A stretch of 64,000 bases of DNA, from contig NC_060061.1 of the NCBI RefSeq assembly GCF_020283565.1, forward strand, positions 31,905,362-31,969,361, written 5' to 3'. The stretch comes from Trifolium pratense. Lineage: Eukaryota; Streptophyta; Magnoliopsida; Fabales; Fabaceae. This document shows positions 21,152 to 31,640 of the stretch, in pieces. Each line of letters starts with the position of its first letter. Position 1 is the stretch's first letter. A program made the translations under genes and the position numbers. The notes beneath the pieces were generated by a model. That model did not search any database. It saw only the letters and a program-made list of their open reading frames with translations, and was not told the origin of the DNA.

Positions 21152-22654
21152 ATGGATTTTAGCAATCGTAATTGGATGTACGATAGACATAATCCTGGAA
21201 AGAGGGGCCGGGTTAAAGAGGAATTTAAAATAGGGGTCGAAATGTTTATCAATACAGTAAAATATAATGACATTGTGATACGTGAAGGGGGAATTAGATG
21301 TCCGTGTGTACTTTGTCGATGTACAAGAATACAGAGCGAAGATGAAATTAGGTCTCATTTATATAAAAAGGGATTCCAACCTAATTATTGGGTTTGGTCA
21401 AGTCATGGCGAAGGATGTTCCACGACTGTTCCCGTGAATCAAAATCGTGCTTCAAGCAGTGTTTTTCAGCCCGTTGTTGTTCCCCAATATTATCATCAGC
21501 ATTATGATCCGTTTAATGAGATGGACAATATGATAACTAATGCCCTTGGGTTTAATACGCCGATTTATGTGCCAAATGATGTCGACGACCCTGCTGATGA
21601 TGAATATGACGCTGATGTTAACGTCGAGAGACCAAATGAGGAAGCCCAGCGATTTTTTGATCTTTTGAAAGAGACAAATACACCGTTGTGTGAAGGCTCT
21701 CGAGACTCAAAGTTAACGGTGTGTATTAGACTTTTGGGTATCAAGTCTGAATGTCTTGTTTCAGAATACACCATGGACTTGATAACAAAACTGATGTTGG
21801 ATATAACAATAGACCGTCCTCTTGATTTGCCAAAAAATTATTACGAAGCAAGACAATTGGTTGCAAAGTTAGGACTCGGAGCGAAGAGAATTGACTGTTG
21901 TGTTAACGGGTGTATGTTGTACTATAGCAACGAATTTGGTGTAGATGACGGTGCATTACTTGAATGTAAATTTTGTCAAGAACCAAGATATCGTGTAACA
22001 AGAAATTCACGGTCAGTCAGAAGGAAGCCAATCCCAAGAAAGGCGATGTTCTATTTACCCATAATACCAAGGTTGCAAAGGTTGTATGCATCGATGCAAA
22101 CAGCCAGTAAAATGACATGGCATCGTGAAAACTATGAAAGGAGAAAAATGTCAGGTGAGTTGCGACATCCTTCTGATGGAATGGCTTGGAAGCATTTTGA
22201 TCAAGTTTATCCTGAATTTGCTTCGGAGCCACGGAATGTCCGACTTGGGTTATGCTCAGATGGATTTACACCATATACTCAAGTATCAGCCACTCCATAT
22301 TCATGTTGGCCTGTTCTGGTTACCTCGTACAATCTTCCTCCTGATATGTGCATGTCAAAACCTTATCCATCGACTACAAGGGATAAGCGAGGTTGGTGTG
22401 CCGCAATAACATCAAAACCAAGGGGTCTGATTGAAAAAAATGAGATAGATGAACGTGAAGATGAACCATATCAGGAAGATGAGATGTCCAATGTTGATGA
22501 TGTCATTGCAGTTGAAACTTTTAATCAACTTTGTGTACAAGAAGAAGCCGAAGAAGTACCTTCTGATGGTGATGTTGATGAAGAGGACGTCGAAGCTAAT
22601 GGTGATGATGAAGGCAGTGATGATGAAGATGTATCAGATTGGGATGACAATTAA
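21152..22654 (+). CDS. CACTA TNP2-like transposase, internally deleted
   Basis: 500 codons, single open frame from an ATG. Residues about 1-90 form a Transpos_assoc (zinc-binding) domain with the spaced Cys/His pattern CPCVLC..C......HLYKKGF. Residues about 170-410 match the front half of TNP2-type transposase: the DCCVNGCMLYY zinc-ribbon start, WKHFD, and the first catalytic Asp context LGLCSDGFTPY, then SCWPVLVTSYNLPPDMCM. After that the reading jumps to an unrelated linker and an acidic Asp/Glu tail (about 440-500). The rest of the catalytic core, with the remaining acidic residues, is absent. TNP2 proteins are usually much longer. DNA binding might survive; strand cleavage should not. Confidence 0.85.
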   Translation: MDFSNRNWMYDRHNPGKRGRVKEEFKIGVEMFINTVKYNDIVIREGGIRCPCVLCRCTRIQSEDEIRSHLYKKGFQPNYWVWSSHGEGCSTTVPVNQNRASSSVFQPVVVPQYYHQHYDPFNEMDNMITNALGFNTPIYVPNDVDDPADDEYDADVNVERPNEEAQRFFDLLKETNTPLCEGSRDSKLTVCIRLLGIKSECLVSEYTMDLITKLMLDITIDRPLDLPKNYYEARQLVAKLGLGAKRIDCCVNGCMLYYSNEFGVDDGALLECKFCQEPRYRVTRNSRSVRRKPIPRKAMFYLPIIPRLQRLYASMQTASKMTWHRENYERRKMSGELRHPSDGMAWKHFDQVYPEFASEPRNVRLGLCSDGFTPYTQVSATPYSCWPVLVTSYNLPPDMCMSKPYPSTTRDKRGWCAAITSKPRGLIEKNEIDEREDEPYQEDEMSNVDDVIAVETFNQLCVQEEAEEVPSDGDVDEEDVEANGDDEGSDDEDVSDWDDN

Positions 22655-22915
22655 TTTTATAATATAGTTATCCGCGTTGTAATAATATTAATCGTTGTAC
22701 TTGAATATTTGTTTTTGGTTGCATTTGTTTATCGTTTAATGATGATGAATTATAAAACAATATATGTCATGTATTTCTTAATTAATTATATATATATTTG
22801 TCATGTATTTCTTAATTATATATATATATTTGTCATGTATTTCTTAATTATATATATATTTGTCATGTATTTCTTAATTATATAAATATATTTATCATAT
22901 ATTTTTTTATTATAG

Positions 22916-25053
22916 ATGAATCCAGATGAAGAAAATTTTGATGATGACAATGTCGATGATGACATTGATGATATTCCACCAGCACCGGGTGTCGGACGCG
23001 GACGCGGACGCGCTCCACGTAGACGTGCTTTACCCCGCCGCGTTGTTCGGAATCGATGGTTGGAGGGTATGCCCAAGTCTCGAACCGTAGACGGTGTGGA
23101 AGAGGAGTACGACTCCTACGACGACGATGATGACCACGAGGACGAGGAAATAGCCGATATTGCACTTTTAGCTCCTCAAAATGAATTGTTGATTGACCGG
23201 CATGGTAGACCCATCATCATGCCATATACCGCCACAGAGTAAGTTAATTATTATTAAGAATTTGTGTTTAATAAATTAATTGGATATATATGATAATTAT
23301 TCTTAACTAATATATATATATTGTGCAGTTTGCAACCCCAAAATCCGGCGAATAAGGCAATCAATAATGCATTGAAATCCAAATTCCAGGCTCCATATCT
23401 CAACTGGACGGAGGTCAGGGCAGATGAGCGTGGATATCAACAATTTTGGAATGGCTTCAGGGTACGTTTTTATTTATAATTACTTTTTTATCCAATCAAT
23501 TTTGTTACTAAACATATATTTACTAATTTATTAACAATTTTTCTTTATTTTTCGTAGTCGCAAGTAACTTGGCTGAATCACCACACAGCGGCTATTGAGC
23601 GTATATTCAACAAAAAAGCCACCAAGCGTCTGTCGACCTTACTTTTTGAAGCGCGGAAAAAGATTAAAAAGGATCCTTCAAAACCACCACTTTGGCTCGC
23701 TGGCAATTCATACCCTATGCTCTGCCGCAGATGGGAAGAGGAAGAGTATATTGCAAAGTGTATAAAGAACAAAGCCAACAGAAATACTGATGAAGCCAAT
23801 CGTGCGTGCGTACACTCTGGAGGGTCTAAATCTGCCGGAACGCTTCGTCTTGAGTTCATCCAACAATTTGGTCGTCCACCCACCTTTATGGAGATGAATG
23901 ACATGATGCACCGGTATGCAGATTCCGGTGAGTGGACGGGGGCAAGGGCGCAAGAAGTGTCGGTAAGTATTTAATTATATATATTATTTATTATTTATTT
24001 CGTATAACATTATTTTTTAAACATTATATAATTATATCTAAACATTATAATTAATTAATTATAATTTTTTTTTAATTTATTGTAGAGGTTGACGCAAATT
24101 TGGGTTGAAGAATATAATGCAAGCCAACTACGACTACCACCTCATAGGCGAGATAATGAGGATGTTCGTCGAAACAAGATGTCGTTGGCTTTTGTTAAGA
24201 ATGCTGGTGGTGCGACTCGAGGTCGCAAATTCGCTGCTGGGTGTACATCTTCTCTATATGCAAGTGACCCAACTGGTTTGAGAGATGTCACTTACACATC
24301 TTCATCTTCATCGAGTACAGGACGCTCTCGTCCAACTCAAAGAGAGGAAACCGATGATGAGTATGAAGCGCGAATGAGGGCCACGTATAGAGAAGAATTC
24401 CGCGATGAGTTCGAAGCATCATTTGATGACCGGGTGGACGTACGGGTCCAACATATATTGCAGGAATTCTTTGCACAGCAGAGGGCGCCGGCGCCGGCGG
24501 GGGGGGGGGGGGGGGGGGGGGGGGGGTTGGATCATCATCTCAGGCTTCGGCACGACAAAATCAAAATGCCGGTGAACAAGAATATCGACCGGATTTGAGT
24601 AGCATGGTTAATTTGAATCAGCTGCCGGAGTACCGAGAGGGTGATCCAGTACTGAGTATGAGCATAGAGGATATGAGTCAGATGCTTAATGAACCAGTTC
24701 ATTTACAATTTTTTGATCCTACTGGGCAAACAAGTGGAAGCAGTAGTGGCGGAAGCGGTAGAAATAATCAACAAACTGCTTTCACCGAATACCAGAGATC
24801 ATTAAATCCACAACAAGACTTCATAATCCCACATGAAAACCCAAATCAACCCCAAGGCAACTTCTTCCCAAATCAAGCCCCAATTAACTTCGTTCATAGG
24901 CCTGTGGCACGACCTCCTTCGCGAACGTCACTCCCCGGAGTCATAATACACGAGGAAGGTAGAGGCCGAGGCCGAGGCCGAGGAAGGTCGCGTCAGCCAA
25001 CAGACACTGGCAAGGGGAAGCGACCACTATATCAGCCGCCTGACCAACGTTGA
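22916..25053 (+). CDS. CACTA TNPA/Ptta-like second protein, four exons, frame-broken
   Basis: The splice model is 22916-23238, 23329-23461, 23558-23962 and 24086-25053, all with GT...AG borders and matching phases. Exon 1 encodes acidic and Arg/Gly-rich stretches. Exons 2-3 carry the plant transposase (Ptta/En/Spm, PF03004-type) region: WNGFRSQVTWLNHH, LCRRWEEEEYIAKC, GSKSAGTLRLEFIQQFGRPP. Exon 4 continues RLTQIWVEEYNASQLRLPP, then a Glu-rich coiled segment, then a run of 28 G at 24499-24526. Downstream, a second frame (SSSQASARQNQNAGEQEYRP...) reads to a stop at 25053. The run's length puts the two parts out of frame. TNPA-like proteins bind the subterminal motifs and bring element ends together; that role is inferred. 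Confidence 0.75.
24499..24526. repeat. Poly(G)28 tract inside the CACTA second gene
   Basis: Twenty-eight consecutive G follow gcgccggc. The upstream frame reads Gly9 and then LDHHLRLRHDK to a stop at 24598. The conserved downstream frame would need a tract length differing by +1 or -2. Such long G runs are also frequent sequencing or assembly errors. Confidence 0.9.
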
Positions 25054-25460
25054 TGTGTAATTTTAATAATCTGTTGTTGATTATTATTTGTTTAATTGTT
25101 TTCTTTTTGTAATGACAATATTATCATTATATTTAATTATGCTTATGTTAAGTATTTTTATTATGCTTTTTATTAAATTTTAATTTTAATATTTTTTAAT
25201 TATTTATTATGCAGTATATTTTTTATTTTAAAAAATTAATATTAATTTTTTTTAAAAAAATTAATAATTTAATTATTTAAAAATCAAATACTGATTTTTA
25301 AATAATTAAATTATTTAAAAATCAAATACTGATTTTTAAATAATTAATATTTTTTAATTATTTATTATGCAGTATATTTTTTTTTAAAAAAAATTAATAA
25401 TTTAATTATTTAAAAATCACTGATTTTTAAATAATTAAATTATTAATTTTTTTTTTAATC
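25054..25460. other. CACTA 3' non-coding region with AT-rich inverted repeats
   Basis: Contains several copies of aattatttaaaaatca and its complement tgatttttaaataatt (25265-25440), so the single strand would fold extensively. Confidence 0.65.
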
Positions 25461-25469
25461 AATAAACAT

Positions 25470-25736
25470 TACTGACGGCTCCAGGCCGTCACAAATGTAT
25501 GTGATACTGACGGTCCTGGGCCGTCACAAATGACAGGCGTTTTGAATTGACAGGTTAGCATTATTGACGGCTCCAGGCCGTCAGTAACGTTATTGACGGT
25601 CCTGGGCCGTCAGTAACCATTACTGGCGAGCTAATTACTGAGGGCCTTAGGCCGTCAGTAATGCATGCATTTTAGACGAAATTTGTGCATTACTGAGGGC
25701 CAAAGGCCCTCAGTAAATGCATGTTTTCTTGTAGTG
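25470..25736. promoter_or_regulatory. CACTA right subterminal palindrome array
   Basis: Six units at 25474-25490, 25509-25525, 25566-25582, 25595-25611, about 25640-25656, and the terminal GAGGGCC...GGCCCTC version at 25695-25711. Inner units alternate CCAGG and CCTGG centres as on the left side. Expected binding sites for the element's second protein (inference). Confidence 0.8.
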
Positions 25737-25739
25737 TTT

Positions 25740-27225
25740 TACTTAAGGGGGAATGTTGTTAGATGAAAGAGAAAGTTGTATGGGTTTTATATTTTAGTTT
25801 TTTTTAAGGAAATTTAATATATTTTTGTTTTAATAAAAAAGGCAATATCCAACTAGCTTAAAAAAAATTTAAAAAAAAATAATTTGAGATGTAGACAAGC
25901 CATGTCATCTAAATGTCCAATCAGATGCTTACATGTACAGTGAAGGTCTAAAAACAAAAAATCTTTGAATTGCAAGAGGTAAAAGCAAATTTTTTTTTAT
26001 AGGGGATAAAGAGGTACTAACCCTAATTTTTTTATTTAATTGCTTGTATTTTAATTTTACAGTCTAGTTTATTTGAACTCGTTAATGTCATGGTTTTCAT
26101 TGTTTTTATTTTAAAATACATAAATGTCAATATTGATGTGTCTCAATAAAATGTCAATTTCTCTAAAAAAAAAGTTACAGATGATTTATATGATACTAAC
26201 TTTCAATCCAACGGTGGCTTTTGTGAAATTTTGATCCGTTATAGTGTTTCATAACTGGTCCACCATTGATCACTTGAAGAAGTGATTCATATTAGAATTT
26301 ACGATGTAATCACTACATTTGTGAAATTGAAATTACTCATTTATGCCGAAGAACCAAACAAGCAAATAATTACCTTCGGTTACTTATAGTACTTTTTAAA
26401 TTGTCACCATTTAGTAATATCTATCAACATGTAAACCCTTGTGTAAAAAGATCTACATGTAATACTTTTATAGGACTAAACGAAGGGAAATTGAGGAAAA
26501 TTGAGGAATAAACATGTAAACCCTTGTGTAAAAAGATCTACATGTAATACCATCAAACTCAATCCTTTTCACCAAATCTCAACTAGTGCAACTGATAGCA
26601 TCACCCTATCTTTCCCTGCTACGTACAATGTGAGAATCTTATATAGTTTTTAAAAAGCAATAATTTATTAGAAGGCACTATATTTTGATAGGCCTAATTA
26701 ATATTTTTTCATAAAGTCCATTTTAAAAAAGATCATGAGCCTTATGAAAATGCATTTATTTAGAATTTGGGCTAATCCTTTCGAGCTCTATGTATATCTA
26801 TATTCTATATATGTATTTAGTCGGTTGATTGTTGGTCAGTGTTGACTTTTTATATTGGAATGTTAACTCTTTCTACAAAAAAAAGCAAAGAAGAAGCTTG
26901 TTTTTTATTTTGAAGAAATTATGAAAATGAAAACAAGATGATGAAATACTAGGAGAAAAAAACTCACATACATACTAGAAAGATCACATGACATCACTTC
27001 AGTTGATCATCCATTGAGAAAACTAAACTCCTTGATTCTATGAGCTATAAAGAAAGCTCATCTAGATAAAATTTGATGAATGTTACACATAAATTAATAT
27101 TCACCAAACTCCTTGATTTCAATATGTAGATTGCACAACATTGTCATGTTTATTTCTCTCATTCAATACATGATTGATATTATTAGGCTGGACGCTGGAC
27201 ATTGGAAGTAGAACTATGCAATGTT
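25740..27225. other. Non-coding region
   Basis: No gene recognised. The phrase gatgattt.tatgatactaactttcaatccaacggtg (26165-26210) is a relative of the repeat seen twice near 50700 and 51155. A 27-base phrase (acatgtaaacccttgtgtaaaaagatc) occurs twice (26428 and 26513). Confidence 0.5.
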
Positions 27226-27400
27226 GTATTTTTTTTTTTTTTGAACTGCAAATAATTTTATTAATGAAAGGCACAAAGAAAAGTGCTTTTTAGGGCCCCT
27301 ATATTACTCTCAGGCCCCCCGTTATAAAGGGTTTGGAAATTGCAATCCAAAGTTGCAAAAATTCTTAACCTACAATCCGAAATCATGTTAAATAACCTAA
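27226..27400 (-). mobile_element. Possible LINE 3' tail, minus strand
   Basis: A T run followed by gaactgcaaataattttattaatgaaaggcacaaagaaaag. Read minus, this is an A-tailed 3' end like those of plant LINEs. No protein domain is present and no 5' limit can be given. Confidence 0.3.
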
Positions 27401-27410
27401 TGGTAGGGTT

Positions 27411-27740
27411 CACTACAAAAAAAAAAACGCCTTTTTGCGGCGGTTTTGCACCTATTTAGTCAGGGTTTCAAACCTCCGCAATGTGTTTTCTGGGATTTTT
27501 TCAAACTGTCGCGTAATAGGTTGCCATAGCATAGTTACGACGGTTATTTACTTACTTGCGGCAGTTTGCGGAAACCGCTGGTATCACGTTCAATCTGCGG
27601 AGGTTATGTTGAGGGGGTTTTAACCCCCACAGTTTAGTTTCTTTAATTTCTGGGAGTTCTTAACCTCCAGAAAATCTATGTTGGATGAGTTTAAAATATT
27701 TATTTTCTGGGAGTTTTTAACCTCCGTAAAACCAATACTT
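27411..27740. mobile_element. End of a second CACTA-type element
   Basis: Starts CACTACAAAAAAAAAAACGCC and is followed by subterminal GCGG/CCGC motifs: gcggcggttttgc, acctccgc, cttgcggcagtttgcgg, tctgcggaggtt, aacctcc. This is the layout of a CACTA terminus with its subterminal repeats. The partner end was not found. Gene-like exons on the minus strand at 28110-28654 would fit a minus-oriented element whose 3' end is here. Confidence 0.6.
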
Positions 27741-27791
27741 GATTTTGTTTTTATATTTAATTTTTTATACTTTCATGAACGTTTATTTTTA

Positions 27792-27798
<7 letters not shown>

Positions 27799-27854
<56 letters not shown>
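27799..27854. repeat. (AT)n microsatellite
   Basis: Perfect AT dinucleotide run of about 56 bp. Confidence 0.95.
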
Positions 27855-27857
<3 letters not shown>

Positions 27858-28109
27858 AAACATATAATAAGTTATTTCATTTCACTCATATTCAAAATAA
27901 ATATATAACCATAATGACATAAACTTGGTTCAAAACAACATAGATATATAAATATTGTCTAATATCAAATGTAACTTAACAATTCATAATAGCATAAAAT
28001 TCATCCTCACAAAATATAGAATTAATATCACTCTCTTGACCACCCTTCGAAATCTAAAACACATGTTAAAATAACCCAACAAAATGTTGTTTGATAAAAC
28101 TATAATATT

Positions 28110-28654
28110 GCATCAGATATTGCTTCCACCACTTGATCCTCTTGCATTAAACGGTGAATCAGACTCACTTGCAAAGTCAGGCTGAAAATAAAAATAACAA
28201 TTTAATTAGTTAAAATATTTGACAAAGCTTCCACAAACAAACATAGTTACAACAAACCAAAATGATATTCAATTTTGTATCTGCCATTTTTTCTAGGATT
28301 ATAAACAACAGGCCACAACACCAAAAGAACACTATAAAAAGATCCTTAGCCACTTACATGCAAAAAGAAGACAACTAGACTCGCCTATGTTGTATGCTGA
28401 TGGGAAGGCCATGAAATTCCTTCAGATGGAAGCGGCGCAGGGAGTGGTAATGAGTGACCAAGTTCTCCCATAGGAGATTCAACATCACGGCGGTTCTGGG
28501 GCTGGTTAGGAAACAATGTTTGTAAAAGAGGTACACAGGCTATCTCATAAAATGCCAAGAGTAAGAAGATTAAAATAAGACTAACGGTAACATAAAAACA
28601 AATATAGATGGCATTAATAGAACTATTAAAGTTCATTTTGATTATAAGGCACAA
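28110..28654 (-). pseudogene. Possible last exons of a CACTA second gene, minus strand
   Basis: A short open exon after a splice-acceptor-like tttcag (near 28183) encodes PDFASESDSPFNARGSSGG and then a stop. A larger open stretch at 28654-28385 ends QPQNRRDVESPMGELGHS...PSEGISWPS before a stop. Composition (Pro, Ser, Gly; low complexity) resembles the C-terminal tails of CACTA second proteins, and the position next to the CACTA-type end at 27411 supports that. No conserved core domain is visible and the upstream exons are missing. Confidence 0.35.
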
Positions 28655-28691
28655 AAGAGATGTTATGTATTGGTATAGAAGGAGAAATAGT

Positions 28692-28971
28692 TATTGTGAA
28701 TGATCAAAACACAAATGACTTATATTTATAGGGATCAAATATTTGGAACTTTCAATAGATGTATTGTGAATGATCAAAACACAAATGACTTATATTTATA
28801 GGGATCAAATATTTGGAACTTTCAATAGATGTATTGTGAATGATCAAAACACAAATGACTTATATTTATAGGGATCAAATATTTGGAACTTTCAATAGAT
28901 GTATTGTGAATGATCAAAACACAAATGACTTATATTTATAGGGATCAAATATTTGGAACTTTCAATAGATG
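28692..28971. repeat. Perfect tandem array, 4 x 70 bp
   Basis: Four identical 70-bp units start at 28692, 28762, 28832 and 28902 (unit begins tattgtgaatgatcaaaaca). I see no base difference between units, so the amplification is very recent or homogenised. It lies just upstream (minus sense) of the gene-like exons at 28385-28654. Confidence 0.95.
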
Positions 28972-31297
28972 TAATCATTTTATTATGTCTTCCATGCATA
29001 TATTGTCCTTTTTGGCTTTTGCAAAAGCTAATAATCTCTTTCATTAATGACTAGTTCGGCTGTTCCCCACCAAAGAGTACAAACCGTTTTTCACATAATT
29101 AAAGAGATGTGTGGATGGAGTCCATTATTTTGATCAAATTTTCATTGATTTCAAGCTTTTTAATTGGTTTCCATTGAATCATGAACAATTTGCATGCTCT
29201 TGTAACTAAAAAATCAATTGATTTCCATTGAATCATGAACAATTTTTAACCAAAAAATCATTTGCATGCTCTTGTAACCAAAAAAAGAGCATGAAAACAA
29301 ATTTTCATTGATTTCATGAAATCAATTAATTTTTTATAAGCATGAAATGACTTGTAAAGTTAATTGCTTTAAAGAGCATGCTTTATATATAAGTCTTTTT
29401 TGAAAATCAATTAATTTTTTATAAGTTATAAAAATTAATTGATTTCCATTGAATCATGAAAAAAAATTCTGGTTCAACTAGAAGTCAATTAGAATATATA
29501 GACAATTTTTTCTGGTTCAACTATAGAAATCAATTTAATTTTGTTTTTATTCAACCTAAGTGAATATATAGCACTATAAAGTCAAGAACAGAAATGATAG
29601 TATGATAAATTGTTAATGTTGCTCGTGATCTTGTTGGAATTTAGGTTCTCTGTCATGCTTTAGGAATGGAGCCTAACTTTGGTATGAAAAGTATGCAATT
29701 CTTGTTTGTCCCAAAAGAAGTACTATGATGGTGACAAATGAAGCCTTCCAAACATACATACATATTACATGTCATCGCACTATGGCTAATTTTAGATGTA
29801 TTCTTTTGGGATGTCTCTCTTGTTATATGATCTTGTTGTGATAAAGGGCATCGACACAACTCGATCAACCTCATCCAACAATGAGAAAAAAGAGACTTTG
29901 AAAACAATAAGTAGTTATATAAACAATAAGTAGTTAAAATGTGTTATTTATTTTGTCAAAATATTCAAATATTTATTTTGAGAAAAAAATAGTTAAATTT
30001 TTTGTTTAAAATAGAGTTTTAGTGTATAAAAACTCATGTTTAATCTATTTATTTTTAAAAAATTATAATTTTTTGTGAGAGATAAATACAAGAGCTAATT
30101 AAAAAAAAGTGAGGTTTACACATTAATTGACTTTTGCTAAATACCAAAAGCCTTTTCTAAAATAAAACAAAATCCATAAAGAAGTAATTTTAATATATTT
30201 TTTAAGTCAGAATATGTAGATTTTAAAAAAAAAAAAACCCAACAGCCATCCTCTTAATTTTCATTGGTGATAAAGATATTTGTATAAGAAAAGCTAAGAG
30301 ATAAAAAACAATTATTTATCACCAATGCATTGAACAAAGTAATAAGATATATTTGAGTTTGTTAAATAGATGGTCAGAGGTTCAATATCGGTCTACTAAC
30401 ATATGAAGAAAATTTTCGAGCAAAAAATAGTTATCTTTAAACATCAGTGACATTTCATACTTATATTAATATTCACACATTAAAATTAATTCCAACCCAT
30501 TAAAGTTCACACTAAGAGAATGCTTCTTCAAAAACAAACTAACAACAATAAAACAAAATAAAATTAGTAAAATTCACACTAACCATCTTGTTTTGTGGAA
30601 CTGTAAAGATCATTCAATATATTAACAAGTGAATGGGATATTATTTTTTTATGAAAAAGGATTTTTGTTGTGTTACTAATAAGTACGAAATGTTCACTGT
30701 TGTTTAAAAATAACTATTCCCCGCCCAAAAAATTATAGGCAAGCAAAGTAGTTTTCATCTCTCAATCAAATTTTCTCCATACACAGAAACATACATCAAA
30801 CCACTAATTATCTACTTAATATATTCAAATATCTTAATGTATGGCAAAAAAGAACTGTGTTTTATCTCCTAACTTTTCTTAGGACTCTATAAAAATTAAG
30901 GGGATGACTCTCGGTTTTATTTAACTCACAAAGCTACATATTCAAACTTTTAAAAAAATATTTTTGTTAAAAAGAAAATTAAAATTACTTTCTTCATGAC
31001 TTTTGGTTTATTTTAGAAAAGCCTTCTCATTTTTTTGTCCTCCATATTATTGATGTTTGTATATCACAAGTGTATGATTTTACTAGTATATAAGTTTGGA
31101 TGAGCTAGGGGTAAGTTTAGTAAAATGTAGTGGACGATAATTTTCTGAGATAAATTGGAATCGGAGTTCGTGAGAGAAGGTGTGAGTTCGTGAGAGAAGG
31201 TGAAGAAGATGAACAGTGATCGCGAATGAACAGTGATCACGTTTTCACTGTTTCGCGTAAGAGAAGATGAACAGTGAATTTTCGTTACAATTATTCT
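28972..31297. other. Non-coding region with shuffled short repeats
   Basis: At 29140-29470 the phrases gatttccattgaatcatga, gcatgctcttgtaac and atcaattaattttttataag recur in direct and inverted order, suggesting slipped duplications or foldback DNA. The open frame at 29907-29653 (minus, 84 codons) shows no domain I recognise. A short duplication (gagttcgtgagagaaggtg) is at 31164-31201. Confidence 0.5.
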
Positions 31298-31640
31298 GGA
31301 AACCATTGTGCTGGTTAAATGGTTTCAGAGAGTTAAAAAGTGAAACCATTTGTATTATAAAATGGTTTTATGTGTTTATTGAAATCAATATTGTGTTTTT
31401 ATGGTTTTAAAAATCCTTGAAACCATTATGCTGATTAAATGGTTTCAGAGAGTTAAAAAGTGAAATCATTTGTATTATAAAATGGTTTTATGTGTTTATT
31501 GAAATCAATATTGTGTTTTTATGGTTTTAAAAATCCTGGAAACCATTATGCTGGTTAAATGGTTTCAGAGAGTTAAAAAGTGAAACCATTTGTATTATAA
31601 AATGGTTTTATGTGTTTATTGAAATCAATATTGTGTTTTT
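31298..31640. repeat. Tandem array, 2.8 x 120 bp
   Basis: Units of 120 bp start at about 31298, 31418 and 31538 (ggaaaccatt.tgctg.ttaaatgg...). Each contains three short inverted or direct aaaccatt/aatggttt words, so each unit could fold. Few differences between units. Confidence 0.9.

Larger units (their letters stand above)
19448..25736 (+). mobile_element. CACTA (En/Spm-type) DNA transposon, complete ends
   Basis: The left end CACTACAAGAAAACATG and right end CATGTTTTCTTGTAGTG are exact inverted repeats, flanked by a 3-bp duplication ttt (19445-19447, 25737-25739). Length is 6,289 bp. Both subterminal regions carry many palindromic GACGGTCC.GGGCCGTC units. Inside, in the same orientation, are a Transpos_assoc/TNP2-like gene (21152-22654) and a TNPA-like second gene (22916-25053). 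The transposase core is missing and the second gene is frame-broken at a G run. The copy is therefore probably non-autonomous but may be mobilised by a relative, since its ends look intact. Confidence 0.95.

Noticed and set aside
22125..23165. Alternative frames over the CACTA genes
   Set aside because: Shadows of the TNP2-like and second-gene reading frames, with poor composition.
28692..28971. CRISPR-like array
   Set aside because: Units are contiguous 70-bp tandem repeats without unique spacers, in plant nuclear DNA.
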